Assembly (NCBI GenBank): GCA_963844805.1
Contig: CAWJPU010000008.1
Span: 1 to 64,000, forward strand
Length of the DNA: 64,000 nt
Source of the DNA: JACCZR01 sp963844805
Lineage (GTDB): Bacteria > Actinomycetota > Thermoleophilia > Solirubrobacterales > Thermoleophilaceae
Reading direction: 5' to 3'
Made by a program: the position numbers and the translations under genes. Of the stretch, positions 34,794 to 42,896 are shown in pieces. The stretch's first letter is position 1, and every line of letters starts with the position of its first letter. The notes beneath the pieces were generated by a model. The model had not been told where the DNA came from and did not search any database. It saw only the letters and a list, made by a program, of their open reading frames with translations.

Positions 34794-35131
34794 GGCGCCT
34801 TCACCCGGGCATCGGCGCTCACCGCGAGGTGGCGGCCGACCGCCCGCAGCGGCGCGGGCGGCTCGAGGAGCACGCGGACCGACCCGCCGGCGACAGTGAT
34901 CCGCATCCGCCGCGAGGACCATCCCGGCAGCGCCTCGCGGACCGCCCTGCGGCCATCGCCCCCACCGGCGATGGCGAGGGCGCCGGCTTCGGCGGCCGAG
35001 CCCGCCAGCACGCTCGAGTAGCCGACCGCCAGCAGCTGGAACAGGACGAAGCCGAGCAGCATCACCGCCGGCACGGCGGCGAGCAGCTCCACGCTGGCCT
35101 GGCCGCGCTCCCCCTTCGCTCTGCCGATCAC
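34790..35131 (-). CDS. TadE-like pseudopilin (second copy)
   Basis: 113 aa from GTG 35131, overlapping the stop of the preceding TadE (GTGA). The N-terminus RAKGERGQASVELLAAVPAV is the classic TadE motif (cleavage before the hydrophobic helix with Glu at +5), followed by one membrane helix and a compact domain with EAGALAIAGGGDGRRAVREA and beta strands RMRITVAGGSVRVLLEPPAP. TadE-type pseudopilins are minor subunits of Flp/Tad pili. Its ATGA overlap with the P-loop gene keeps the operon contiguous. Confidence 0.85.
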   Translation of the reverse strand: MIGRAKGERGQASVELLAAVPAVMLLGFVLFQLLAVGYSSVLAGSAAEAGALAIAGGGDGRRAVREALPGWSSRRMRITVAGGSVRVLLEPPAPLRAVGRHLAVSADARVKAP

Positions 35132-35496
35132 TCGGCTCCTCTCAGCGATGCGCTTGCGGCCACAGCGAGCGGCGAGCGCCCACGCCGCAGGACCAGCGGC
35201 ACGCGCAGCGACACGCGCACGAGGTGCCCGCGACGCTGGACCTTCAGCCCGTGCTCCAGCGTCGCTGGGAGCGCGCTGCGGGCCGCCTTCAGCGGATCGC
35301 GCTCGACGACGTCGGCCCGCGCGGCCACGCGGGCGGCGTTCGCGCACATCCACAGCGCGTGCCCGGCCAGCGCGGCCTGCCACAGCCCGAGGCCGACGAA
35401 GAGGACGACCGGGACGGCCGCGACGAACTCGACGGAGGCCTGGCCGCGGGGGTCAGCCGCGTGGTGTCTGAGCGTCTTGCGGAGGCGCGGGGGCAC
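35128..35496 (-). CDS. TadE-like pseudopilin (first copy)
   Basis: 122 aa from GTG 35496. DPRGQASVEFVAAVPVVLFV is the TadE prepilin-like motif with the conserved Glu, then a membrane helix and ALWMCANAARVAARADVVER, ARSALPATLEHGLKVQRRGH and LVRVSLRVPLVLRRGRSPLA. It is the first gene of the coupled tadE-tadE-P-loop-tadG/VanY/SLT operon. The secretion ATPase TadA and platform genes TadB/TadC are not in the window, so the pilus core must be encoded elsewhere or be missing. The basic N-terminal extension (~17 aa) precedes the prepilin motif. Confidence 0.85.
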   Translation of the reverse strand: MPPRLRKTLRHHAADPRGQASVEFVAAVPVVLFVGLGLWQAALAGHALWMCANAARVAARADVVERDPLKAARSALPATLEHGLKVQRRGHLVRVSLRVPLVLRRGRSPLAVAASASLRGAE

Positions 35497-35593
35497 GTCC
35501 GCAAGGTCCCGCGGGCCGCGTGACGGGACAATGCGCGCGCGTTACAAGATCGCTCGTGTGGCGGCGGCGCGCGGAAGGTGCGGCACCCCGCGG

Positions 35594-35624
35594 AAAAAAT
35601 TCGTCAGGCCGCTGACGACTTTTC
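35594..35624 (-). terminator. Intrinsic terminator, conserved form (copy 1)
   Basis: CGTCAG-GCCG-CTGACG (35602-35617) flanked by A6 at 35594-35599 and TTTT at 35621 onward; on the minus strand the hairpin is followed by a T-run. GGGTGTGCGCG stands beside it at 35630-35640. The same arrangement recurs at 61667-61713. It would end minus-strand transcription coming from 35786 and above before the TadE operon. Confidence 0.7.
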
Positions 35625-35700
35625 TTGGAGGGTGTGCGCGATTCGTCCCTGGACGTACCTCGGCGTACCTGGGCGCGGCGGCGCGGGCTGCGCGGGGCGT

Positions 35701-35762
35701 GCGCGGTGCGCGGTGCGCGGTGCGCGTCCGCGGTGCGCGGTCCGCGGTCCGCGGTCCGCGGG
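35701..35762. repeat. Tandem 7-bp GC repeat (GCGCGGT/CCGCGGT)
   Basis: Nearly nine consecutive units of (G/C)CGCGGT with one 6-bp unit, between the 35786 gene and the terminator. The 3'-flanking region of copy 2 of the terminator begins with the same GCGCGGTGCGCG. No spacer structure, so not a CRISPR. The gene-free interval 35497-35785 otherwise contains only CGTACCT repeated at ~35654 and ~35664 and the terminator. Confidence 0.8.
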
Positions 35763-35785
35763 GAGCGCCTAGCGGGCCGGCGACC

Positions 35786-36145
35786 CTAGATCGCGAACTT
35801 GCGGTACTGGGTCCAGACCCAGTAGATGCCGTATGTGGCGAGCCCCAGCAGAGCCAGCCAGATCAGCACACCGAAGCCGCCCTGATCGAACAGCCGGTTC
35901 GTGGCCGTGAAGGTCAGCAGCGCGAGCCCGACCGACGAGTAGAGGACGAAGCGCTGGCGCGGCTCCAGCGACTCGATCGTGGTCCGGTTCTGGCGGAACA
36001 GTCGGGCGCCCAAAAGGGCGATCGCGACGAAGAACGCGATCGACAGCACGGTGAGCAGCGCGTTGACCGTCTCACGGCCGCCCGGCAGCAGCGTGAGCAC
36101 GAGCGCCACCAGGGCGACGATCGCGAACTTGCCCCAGACCGGCAT
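35786..36145 (-). CDS. Small multi-spanning membrane protein
   Basis: 119 aa from ATG 36145. Three to four hydrophobic segments (~5-22, 28-50, 65-82, 90-110) with basic/polar loops (RLFRQNRTTIESLEPRQRFV) and a C-terminal YWVWTQYRKFAI. No recognised domain. It follows uppP by 12 bp on the same strand and is probably co-transcribed, which hints at an envelope role but nothing more specific. Confidence 0.65.
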   Translation of the reverse strand: MPVWGKFAIVALVALVLTLLPGGRETVNALLTVLSIAFFVAIALLGARLFRQNRTTIESLEPRQRFVLYSSVGLALLTFTATNRLFDQGGFGVLIWLALLGLATYGIYWVWTQYRKFAI

Positions 36146-36157
36146 CGACAGAGAAAT

Positions 36158-36979
36158 CTAGGAGATCGTGCCGGTGGCCGTCAGCACCAGCACGACCACG
36201 CCCAGCACCACGCGGTAGACCACGAACACCAAGGTCGAGTGCGTGGTCAGGAAGCGCAGCAGCCCGGCGATCGCCGCGTAGCCGGACACGAAGGCGAGCA
36301 GGGTGGCCACCACGATGGAGCCGATGCCCGTGTTGTCTTCGTCGCCGGACAGGATGGTCCCCAGCTCCAGGACCCCGCTCAGCACCACCGCGGGGATGGA
36401 CAGGAGGAACGAAAAGCGGGCGGCCGCCGTGCGGTCCAGGCCCCTGAACAGGCCCGCGGTGATCGTCGCGCCCGAGCGCGAGACGCCGGGCACCAGCGCC
36501 GCCGCCTGGGCGAAGCCGACCACCACGCCGTCGCGCGCGTCGATGTCCTCGATCTCGCGCGTGCGCGTGCCCACCTTCTCGGCGGCCAGCAGCAGCAGGC
36601 CGAGCAGGATCAGCATGGTGCCGATCAGGTAGAGGTCGCGCGCGCCCGTCTCGATCTGGTCCTTGAAGGCCAGGCCGAAGATCCCGATCGGGATCGTGCC
36701 GAGCAGGATGTACCACCCCAGCCGCGCGTCGAGCGAGCGGCGCAGCGAGGGGTCGCGCAGCGAGCGCAGCCAGGTCCGGCCGATGCGCACGAGGTCGGAG
36801 CGGAAGTAGATGACGACGGCCGCCATCGTGCCCAGCTGGGTCACGGCGGTGAAGGCCGCCCCGGGGTCCTCCCAGCCCAGGAAGGCGGGGACGATCCGCA
36901 GATGCCCGGTGCTCGAGATGGGCAGGAACTCCGTCAGCCCCTGCACGATCCCGAGGACGATGGCTTGGATCAGCGGCAC
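36158..36979 (-). CDS. uppP: Undecaprenyl-diphosphate phosphatase
   Basis: 273 aa starting MPLIQAIVLGIVQGLTEFLP. The two BacA/UppP signatures are intact: QGLTEFLPISSTGHL (Glu-rich site 1) and PGVSRSGATITAGLF (site 2), with seven to eight membrane helices. The enzyme recycles undecaprenyl diphosphate to the monophosphate carrier for peptidoglycan and other polymers, and confers bacitracin tolerance when abundant. The length is typical. It lies between a P450 gene and a small membrane protein on the same strand. Confidence 0.95.
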   Translation of the reverse strand: MPLIQAIVLGIVQGLTEFLPISSTGHLRIVPAFLGWEDPGAAFTAVTQLGTMAAVVIYFRSDLVRIGRTWLRSLRDPSLRRSLDARLGWYILLGTIPIGIFGLAFKDQIETGARDLYLIGTMLILLGLLLLAAEKVGTRTREIEDIDARDGVVVGFAQAAALVPGVSRSGATITAGLFRGLDRTAAARFSFLLSIPAVVLSGVLELGTILSGDEDNTGIGSIVVATLLAFVSGYAAIAGLLRFLTTHSTLVFVVYRVVLGVVVLVLTATGTIS

Positions 36980-37005
36980 GGCGGCGGAACCCTAGAGATC
37001 GGGTT

Positions 37006-38292
37006 TCAGGCGGTCGGCGAGAAGGAGCAGTCCATCCGCTTCACGCCGTGGATGAACGCGCTGCGCAGCAACTCGGGCTCGCCCGTCTCGAGGTCGGGCA
37101 GCCGAGTGAGCACCTCGGCGAAGATCGCCCGCAGCTGGGTGCGGGCGAGCGACGCGCCCAGGCAGTAGTGCGGCCCGCCGCCGCCGAAGCCGGCGTGGCG
37201 GTTGGGGTCGCGCGAGACGTCGAACCGCGCGGGGTCCGTGAAGGCCTCCTCGTCGCGGTTGGCCGACAGGTAGAAGAGCACGACCTTCTCCCCCGCCCCG
37301 ATGGCCTGGCCGTGCAGCTCGACCGGCTCGGTGGTGGTGCGGCGGAAGGTCTGGACCGGCGTGGCCCAGCGCACGAACTCCTCGACGGCCACCGGCAGGC
37401 GCTCCTCCAGGTCCTCGACCAGCCACGAGCGCTGGTCGGGGAACTGCGCCAGCGCGTGCATCGCGTGCGAGGTGGTGTGGCGGGTGGTGTCGTTGGCGGC
37501 GACCGCCAGCAGCACGAAGAAGGCGGCGATCTCCGGGTGCGTGAGCCGCTCGCCGTCGATCTCCGCCTCGACCAGGGCGGTCATCAGGTCGTCCTGCGGC
37601 TGCGACTCCCGCTCGGCCGCCAGGCCGGTGGCGTACTCGTGCAGGGTGGCCAGGCCCTGGCCGAGCAGCGCCAGCGGCTCGTCGTGGGCCATGAACTCGG
37701 GGTCGGAGGCGGCGATCAGCAGGTCGGCGGCCTCCACCACCCGCTCGCGGTCGGCCTCGGCGACGCCGAACATCTCCGCCCAGGTGATCAGCGGCAGCCG
37801 CTTGGCGACGAGCGAGACGAAGTCGCCGCCGCCGGTGGGGCCCGCCTCGTCCACGACCCGGCGCGCGTTGGCGGCGATCCCCTCCTCGATCCGCGCCACC
37901 TGCCGCGGCGAGAACGCCTTCTGCACCAGTCCGCGCAGCTTGGTGTGACGCGGCGCGTCCATGGCCAGGAAGGACTGGGAGGCCTCGAGCATCTCGGGCG
38001 GCGCGTCGGCGAACTGGACCCCCTCGCCGGAGCAGAAGCGGTCGGGGTCGCGCGAGATGGATCGCACGTCGTCGTAGCGCACCACGGCCCAGAAGCCCTT
38101 CTCCTCGCGGTCGAGGCCGAGCAGGTCCTCGGGCTCGGGGTGGTGCGAGATCGGCGCCTCCCGGCGCAGGACCCCGAACGACTCGTCGCGCTCGGCCGCG
38201 GGCCGCGACCAGAAGTCGATCGAGCTGAGGTCGACTATCCCGAGTCGCCGTTCTCTTGGAACCGCTTGCGGGAGGCCGCGATCTCCTCCCAC
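37006..38292 (-). CDS. Cytochrome P450
   Basis: About 410-428 aa. I-helix AVAANDTTRHTTSHAMHALA (oxygen-activating A-x-D-T), K-helix EEFVRWATPVQTF (ExxR), RTTTEPVELHGQAIGAGEKV and the haem-ligand loop FGGGGPHYCLGASLART with its Cys. Architecture is of soluble class I bacterial P450s related to CYP125/CYP142-like or linalool types; the substrate is not predictable. Start GTG 38292 lies 58 bp inside ppa; homologues would begin near DLSSIDFWSRP just after the ppa stop, where no standard start exists, so a lost base or odd start is possible. No ferredoxin gene adjoins it. Confidence 0.92.
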   Translation of the reverse strand: MGGDRGLPQAVPRERRLGIVDLSSIDFWSRPAAERDESFGVLRREAPISHHPEPEDLLGLDREEKGFWAVVRYDDVRSISRDPDRFCSGEGVQFADAPPEMLEASQSFLAMDAPRHTKLRGLVQKAFSPRQVARIEEGIAANARRVVDEAGPTGGGDFVSLVAKRLPLITWAEMFGVAEADRERVVEAADLLIAASDPEFMAHDEPLALLGQGLATLHEYATGLAAERESQPQDDLMTALVEAEIDGERLTHPEIAAFFVLLAVAANDTTRHTTSHAMHALAQFPDQRSWLVEDLEERLPVAVEEFVRWATPVQTFRRTTTEPVELHGQAIGAGEKVVLFYLSANRDEEAFTDPARFDVSRDPNRHAGFGGGGPHYCLGASLARTQLRAIFAEVLTRLPDLETGEPELLRSAFIHGVKRMDCSFSPTA

Positions 38293-38735
38293 GCGTCCTC
38301 GCGCGAGTACCAGCCGTCCACCTCGACCTTCTTCTGCTCGAGGTCCTTGTAGATGGAGAAGAAGTGGGCGATCTCGTCCTTGAGCTGCTTGGGCAGGTCC
38401 TCCAGCTCCTCCATGTAGTTCCAGCCCGGGTCGGTGACGGGAACCGCCACGACCTTGTCGTCGATCCCGGCGTCGTCCTCCATCCGGAACAGGGCGATCG
38501 GCTTGACCTCGATCATGCAGCCGGGGAACGTCGGCTCCGAGACGCAGACCATGATGTCGAGCGGGTCATCGTCCTGGCCGAGGGTGTCGGGGATGAACCC
38601 GTAGTCGGTCGGATAGACCACCGAGGCGAACAGGAAACGGTCGAGCTTCAGGGCGTCCTTCTCGTGGTCCCACTCGTACTTGTTCCGGCTCCCCTGAGGG
38701 ATCTCGATGATGCAGTCCAGGCTCTCCTCGCTCAC
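38235..38735 (-). CDS. ppa: Inorganic pyrophosphatase (soluble, family I)
   Basis: 166 aa from GTG 38735 (MSEESLDCIIEIPQGSRNKY); an earlier in-frame start adds 10 residues and overlaps the divergent gene. Family I residues: EIPQGSRNKYEWD, YPTDYGFIPDTLGQDDDPLD (metal Asp cluster), KVVAVPVTDP, HFFSIYKDLE. It drives biosynthesis by hydrolysing PPi. Divergent from the small membrane protein at 38760 with a 24-bp spacing between starts. Confidence 0.95.
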   Translation of the reverse strand: MSEESLDCIIEIPQGSRNKYEWDHEKDALKLDRFLFASVVYPTDYGFIPDTLGQDDDPLDIMVCVSEPTFPGCMIEVKPIALFRMEDDAGIDDKVVAVPVTDPGWNYMEELEDLPKQLKDEIAHFFSIYKDLEQKKVEVDGWYSREDAWEEIAASRKRFQENGDSG

Positions 38736-38759
38736 CGGCCACAAGATAGAGTGCCCGCC

Positions 38760-38963
38760 GTGCATTCGCTTCTCGTGATCGCCGCCGACAACGGCGAGGG
38801 GCTGCTCGGCGAGACCGACGACCGCATCATCACCTTCTTCTCGCTGGGCGTGGTCGTGTTCTTCACCCTCGTGGTCATCATCGGCTCGACCATCCAGTCC
38901 AAGCTGGACAAGCGCAAGCAGGAGAAGAAGGCCGCCGAGCTGCGCCGCAGCGTCGGCTGGTAG
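38760..38963 (+). CDS. Small single-span membrane protein
   Basis: 67 aa from GTG 38760 (another GTG at 38751 is in frame). A short N-terminal outer part (VIAADNGEGLLGETDD) is followed by one strong membrane helix (IITFFSLGVVVFFTLVVIIG) and a basic cytoplasmic tail (KLDKRKQEKKAAELRRSVGW). Composition is clearly protein-like and unlike the antisense strand. Function unknown; it precedes the enoyl-CoA hydratase by 11 bp and is probably co-transcribed with it. Confidence 0.7.
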   Translation: MHSLLVIAADNGEGLLGETDDRIITFFSLGVVVFFTLVVIIGSTIQSKLDKRKQEKKAAELRRSVGW

Positions 38964-38974
38964 CAGCCCGCCCG

Positions 38975-39740
38975 GTGGCCGAGGTCACCTACGAGCGCAC
39001 GGGCGCCGCGGCGGTCGTCACCATCGACCGGCCCGAGCGCCGCAACGCGGTCGACGGCCCCACCGCGCAGCAGCTCGGCGAGGCCTACCAGGCCTTCGTG
39101 GCCGACGACGACGCGCGCGTCATGGTGCTCACCGGCGCAGGCGGCGTCGCCTTCTGCGCCGGCGCGGACCTCAAGGCGATCGAGAGCTTCGGCGACCGCC
39201 TCGACCTGCCCGAGGGGCCGCTCGGGCTTCACCCGCCTGATCTCCCCCAAGCCCACCATCGCGGCGATCGGCGGCTGGTGCCTGGCCGGCGGCCTCGAGC
39301 TCGCGCTGTGGTGCGACCTGCGCATCGCCGCGGAGGGCTCCACGCTCGGCTTCCCCGAGCGCCGCTGGGGGGTTCCGCTGATCGACGGCGGCACGCAGCG
39401 GCTGCCGCGGGTCGTGGGCCTCGGGCGCGCCCTGGACATCATCCTCAGCGGCCGCATGGTCGAGGCCGAGGAGGCGCTGGCCATCGGGCTGCTGACGGAG
39501 GTGGTGCCCGCCGGCGAGCACCTGACCCGCTCGCTGGCCTATGCGGAAGCGCTCGCCTCGTTTCCCCAGGACACGATGCTGGCCGACCGCCGGGCGGCGA
39601 TCGAGGGCATCGGCCTGCCCTTCGAGGAGGGGCTGGCGCTCGAGTCGCGCAGCGGCCGCGAGACGCTGGCCACCGCCTGGGAGGGCGCCGGGCGCTTCGC
39701 CGGCGGCGAGGGGCGCGGCGGCGCGGGCGCCGGCGCCTAG
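38975..39740 (+). CDS. Enoyl-CoA hydratase/isomerase family protein (one frame break)
   Basis: GTG 38975 gives VVTIDRPERRNAVDGPTAQQ and the oxyanion motif VAFCAGADLKAIESFG. Near 39218, in a GGGC run, the frame shifts; then TIAAIGGWCLAGGLELALWC, RIAAEGSTLGFPERRWGVPL, LPRVVGLGRALDIILSGRMV and LLTEVVPAGE continue the crotonase fold. Total ~255 aa, normal. Typical members hydrate or isomerise acyl-CoA esters in beta-oxidation. It ends convergently, stop over stop, with the cupredoxin gene of the mce operon. The break is probably an indel error. Confidence 0.87.
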
Positions 39741-40124
39741 TTACCGACGAAGATCGTCCCCTCCATGTTGGGGTGGATCGTGCAGCGGTAGCCGATCTTG
39801 CGCGCCTTGTCGAACGTCTTGCGGAAGCTCTTGCCGGGTTCCACCGGCCCGGAGTTGAGGCTGTTGTAGAGCTCGTCCCCGACGGTCACGGTGTGCGCGA
39901 CCTTGTCGCGGTTGACCCAGGTGACCGTGCCGCCCGGGCTTACGCGGATCGTCTCGGGCTTGTAGGAGATGTCCACCATCTCCACCCTCGCGTCCTCCTG
40001 GGCGTCGGGCTGGAGGCTTGGTGGCCTCGTCGTCGCCGACCGGGGTCAGTCCGCCCTTCTTCATGCCGCCGCAGCCCGAGAGCACCAGGGCGAGCACCAG
40101 CGGCACGAGCGCGAGCCGCCTCAC
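39737..40124 (-). CDS. Cupredoxin (plastocyanin-like) lipoprotein, one frame break
   Basis: GTG 40124 overlaps the stop of the ferritin-like gene before it (GTGA). Lipoprotein signal LALVPLVLALVLSGCGG (lipobox LSGC). After a shift near 40015 the copper domain follows: MVDISYKPETIRVSPGGTVT, WVNRDKVAHTVTVGDEL (first His ligand), and YRCTIHPNMEGTIFVGN with the Cys, His and Met of a type 1 copper site. Length ~128 aa. It would shuttle electrons, or hold copper, on the outer face of the membrane. It is the last of the nine-gene operon with the mce genes. Confidence 0.87.
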
Positions 40125-40717
40125 TGCTTGATGTACGGCCGCAGGCGGTTCATCACCTGGTCCATGGTCAGGGCGCGGTCGAAGGCCAGCGGAGCGGGCA
40201 CCTCGCCGTTCTGGCGCCGCGCGCGCGCCGCGTGCCGGGCCTCGACCTGCACGATCTGGCCGGCGGTCTCCAGGATCTTGTCGTTCTCGATCAGCGGGGC
40301 GGACCCGTTGTAGGCCGACACCCCCGTGTCCTCGAACAGCACCGAGGTGCGCACGAAGTCCTCCTCGTTGGTGAGCGCCGGGCCGAAGTCGAACTTCGGC
40401 GCCCGGCCGGCGCGGCCGTTGATCTGGCGCACCAGCTGCTCGAGGGCGTCGACGTGCTGGGTCTCGCTGTCGGCGAACGTGCTGGCCATGTTGCGGGCCG
40501 CGGGCGAGCGGAAGGGCACCTCTTTCAGCGCGCGGACGTAGTAGTCCGCCTCGAGCCGCTCGAGGAGAAGCGCGAACTGCAGGACCTCGAGGTCGACGTT
40601 GCCGCCCTCGGCCGCCGCCTTCATCGTGGCCGGGCCGAACGCCGCCAGCGTGGCGGTGGCCCCGGCGAGCGCGGCGCCGCGCGTCATGAACTGTCCGCGG
40701 GTGAGCTCCGCGCTCAT
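40121..40717 (-). CDS. Tat-exported ferritin-like (Ferritin_2) protein B
   Basis: 198 aa from ATG 40717, overlapping the stop of ferritin-like A (ATGA). N-terminal export signal TRGQFMTRGAALAGATATLA, then a four-helix bundle: LEVLQFALLLERLEADYYVR, STFADSETQHVDALEQLVRQ (ExxH), VLFEDTGVSAYNG and IVQVEARHAARARR (ExxH). The two ExxH motifs and the additional Glu residues are the di-iron ligands of ferritin-like proteins. No Cys follows the signal, so it is probably released or loosely bound. It lies between ferritin-like A and the cupredoxin, downstream of six mce genes, all overlapping. Confidence 0.86.
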   Translation of the reverse strand: MSAELTRGQFMTRGAALAGATATLAAFGPATMKAAAEGGNVDLEVLQFALLLERLEADYYVRALKEVPFRSPAARNMASTFADSETQHVDALEQLVRQINGRAGRAPKFDFGPALTNEEDFVRTSVLFEDTGVSAYNGSAPLIENDKILETAGQIVQVEARHAARARRQNGEVPAPLAFDRALTMDQVMNRLRPYIKQ

Positions 40718-41298
40718 ACGATGTACGGCCGAATCCGCGCCAGCACCTGGGGCGGCTCGAGGGGCGTCGCGAAGGCGCCGTCGGGCAGGTAGGTAGCGCC
40801 GATCTCGTCGGCTATCGCCGCCGCGTGACGGCCCTCGACGCTGTGGATGGACAGGGCATCGGCCAGCACCGCGTTGGAGCGGATCTTGCTCACCTGGCCC
40901 AGGTAGGCCGCCGCGCCGGTGTTCTCGAAGTCGAGCGCCACCCGCAGCGTGCGCCCCTGGCCGCCGCTGAACACGCTCTCGAAGTCGGTCTGCGGAGGCG
41001 CGGCCGCGCGGCCCAGCTTGTCCGCCGCCGCCTCCAGCACCGCCACGTGCTCGCGCTCGTGGCGGTGAATCTGGCGGATCAGCGTCCGCGCCTGGCCGGT
41101 GACGACCCCGTTGTCGAGCACCTGGCGGTAGAAGTCCTCCTCGAAGTACTCGAGCACGAGCGCGAAGTTGGCGACGTCGAGGTCCCCCGACGCGGGGCCG
41201 CGCTCGGGGGTCTCGCGCTCGGTGTCGCCGCCGCAGGCGGCCAGGGCGAGCGCGGCGACCCCGCCGGCGGCCATGAACCCCCTGCGCGACGCGGTCAT
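40714..41298 (-). CDS. Tat lipoprotein, ferritin-like (Ferritin_2) protein A
   Basis: 194 aa from ATG 41298, overlapping the mceF stop (ATGA). N-terminus TASRRGFMAAGGVAALALAAC combines a twin-Arg motif (SRRGFM) with a lipobox (LAAC), so it should be exported folded and lipidated. The bundle has DVANFALVLEYFEEDFYRQV, IHRHEREHVAVLEAAADKL (ExxH), VALDFENTGAAAYLGQ and SVEGRHAAAIADEIG (ExxH). Ligands for a di-iron site are complete. It resembles ferritin-like B at ~30% by eye, indicating an old duplication. Function on the membrane exterior is unknown; iron or redox chemistry near the MCE lipid conduit is inferred from the operon. Confidence 0.88.
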   Translation of the reverse strand: MTASRRGFMAAGGVAALALAACGGDTERETPERGPASGDLDVANFALVLEYFEEDFYRQVLDNGVVTGQARTLIRQIHRHEREHVAVLEAAADKLGRAAAPPQTDFESVFSGGQGRTLRVALDFENTGAAAYLGQVSKIRSNAVLADALSIHSVEGRHAAAIADEIGATYLPDGAFATPLEPPQVLARIRPYIV

Positions 41299-42896
41299 GG
41301 AGTGGCCGGCCGCGTCCCGCTGGTGCCCGACGGCGGGCCGGTGACCTGGACCTTTCCGCGCTCGAGCTTCGGGAACTGCTGGTTCTGGAACAGCGACGGC
41401 GGCTGGACGAAGCAGGGCGGCGATGAGCCGACCTGCACGGGGAAGGCCTCGCCGAGCGGCCCCAGGACCGCCGAGGTGACCAGCGGTGCCAAGCCGGGGA
41501 GCGGAAGGAGGCCGGCGTCCGTGGCGAGGGTGCCGAGCTCCTGGACCTCTCCGTCGTTGGGGTCGCGCTGGCCTCCACCGACGTTGTCGCAGTCGCCCGA
41601 CTCGAGCATTCCAAGGGGGTTCGCGCGCCGGTAGGCGTTGGGGGCGACGTAGGTGTTGCCGCGGTCGTCGGGCGGCCGGCTGGTCAGCTGGCGGAAGCTC
41701 TGAGAGTCGATGGCCGCGATCTGCGGCAGCCGGTGCTCGTTCTTCTTCACACCGTCGGCGTAGGCGTTGCTGCCGTCCGCCCCGAGCGCACCGCCGCCGA
41801 CGGTCAAGAAGCGCGCCACCGAGGGGGCGTTGTAGCTCAGGTCGGCCAGCACCGGGCTCAGCTCGGGGATGAGCGTGTGGGTGGCGTCGACCACCGGGTT
41901 GAGCCCGCGCAGCGTCCGGCTGGCGGCGGGCAGGCCGCGGCGGGAGACGCGGATCAGCGGGTTGAAGTCCTTCAGGGTCTTGGTGAGGTGCGGCGCCAGC
42001 TTGCCGAGGTCGCGCACCGTGGGACCGAGGTCGTCGGCCGGGCCCTTCAGGTCGTTGACCAGCGGCCGCGTGTTGGCGGCGAAGCGGTCGAGCCGGCGCA
42101 GGGTCGTGCGGGTCTCGCGCTCGAAGGTGGGCAGCACCTCGAAGGTCTGCGCCAGCGACTCGTCGCGCGAGGCCAGCGCCTCGAAGGTCTCGTTGCCGTT
42201 GGTGATCAGGCCTCGCAGCTGGCCCTCCTCGGCGGCGAGCGCGTTGAACACGCGGCCGGTGTGCTTGATCGTCCGCCGGACGGCGATCTCCTGGTCGTCG
42301 AGGATCTGGAGCAGCTTGGAGCCGTCGGTGGCGAACGGCGCCAGGTTGCCCAGCGCGTCGTTGAAGTCCTGCGGGTAATCGCCGGAGACCACCGTCGAGC
42401 CCTCCTGCACCCAGCGGCGGAAGGCGCGCCGGGTGGGCGGGTCGAAGATCCGGAAGATCTCGTCGAGCTCGGTCGTGCTCTCGACGTTCTTGGTGTTCAG
42501 CTGGCTGCCGTCCTCCAGCTGGCCGGTCTTCGGGTTGCCGGGACTGAGCTCGATGAACGCCTCGCCGAGCAGCGTCTTCTGGCGCAGGATCGCCTTGGTG
42601 TCACGCGGGATGGGCGCGTACTTGGCCTTGATCTCGACCTCCACGCGCGTGCGCGCGGCGCCCTTGTCCAGCGACCGCGTCTTGACCTTGCCGATGTTCA
42701 CGCCGGCCAGGCGGACGTCGGCCTCCTCGACCAGGGTGGTGGCCTCGGGCACGACGATGGTCACGCGGTAGCTCTCCGGGCGCAGCGGGATCGAGCCGCC
42801 GAAGGCGAGCCAGAGGAAGAGGAGGATGCCCACGCAGGACGCGGTGAACGCGACCATCGCGATCATCCGGCCGATGCTGGGGGTCTGCTTGATCAT
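41295..42896 (-). CDS. MCE family protein F (substrate-binding/lipid transport)
   Basis: 533 aa from ATG 42896. One N-terminal membrane helix (~10-32), then the MCE domain: YRVTIVVPEATTLVEEADVR, AGVNIGKVKTRSLDKG, EVEIKAKYAPIPRDTKAILR, QKTLLGEAFIELSPGNP. A long helical region (~150-370) has LFKxLD-like repeats, followed by a low-complexity C-terminus with Cys pairs and Pro-rich tail. MCE proteins form hexameric tubes that carry lipids across the envelope. It begins next to the mceE stop and overlaps ferritin-like A. The frame is intact throughout. Confidence 0.92.
   Translation of the reverse strand: MIKQTPSIGRMIAMVAFTASCVGILLFLWLAFGGSIPLRPESYRVTIVVPEATTLVEEADVRLAGVNIGKVKTRSLDKGAARTRVEVEIKAKYAPIPRDTKAILRQKTLLGEAFIELSPGNPKTGQLEDGSQLNTKNVESTTELDEIFRIFDPPTRRAFRRWVQEGSTVVSGDYPQDFNDALGNLAPFATDGSKLLQILDDQEIAVRRTIKHTGRVFNALAAEEGQLRGLITNGNETFEALASRDESLAQTFEVLPTFERETRTTLRRLDRFAANTRPLVNDLKGPADDLGPTVRDLGKLAPHLTKTLKDFNPLIRVSRRGLPAASRTLRGLNPVVDATHTLIPELSPVLADLSYNAPSVARFLTVGGGALGADGSNAYADGVKKNEHRLPQIAAIDSQSFRQLTSRPPDDRGNTYVAPNAYRRANPLGMLESGDCDNVGGGQRDPNDGEVQELGTLATDAGLLPLPGLAPLVTSAVLGPLGEAFPVQVGSSPPCFVQPPSLFQNQQFPKLERGKVQVTGPPSGTSGTRPATP

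Noticed and set aside
35701..35762. Possible CRISPR-like repeat array
   Set aside because: Units are 7 bp and contiguous with no spacers; no cas genes in the window.
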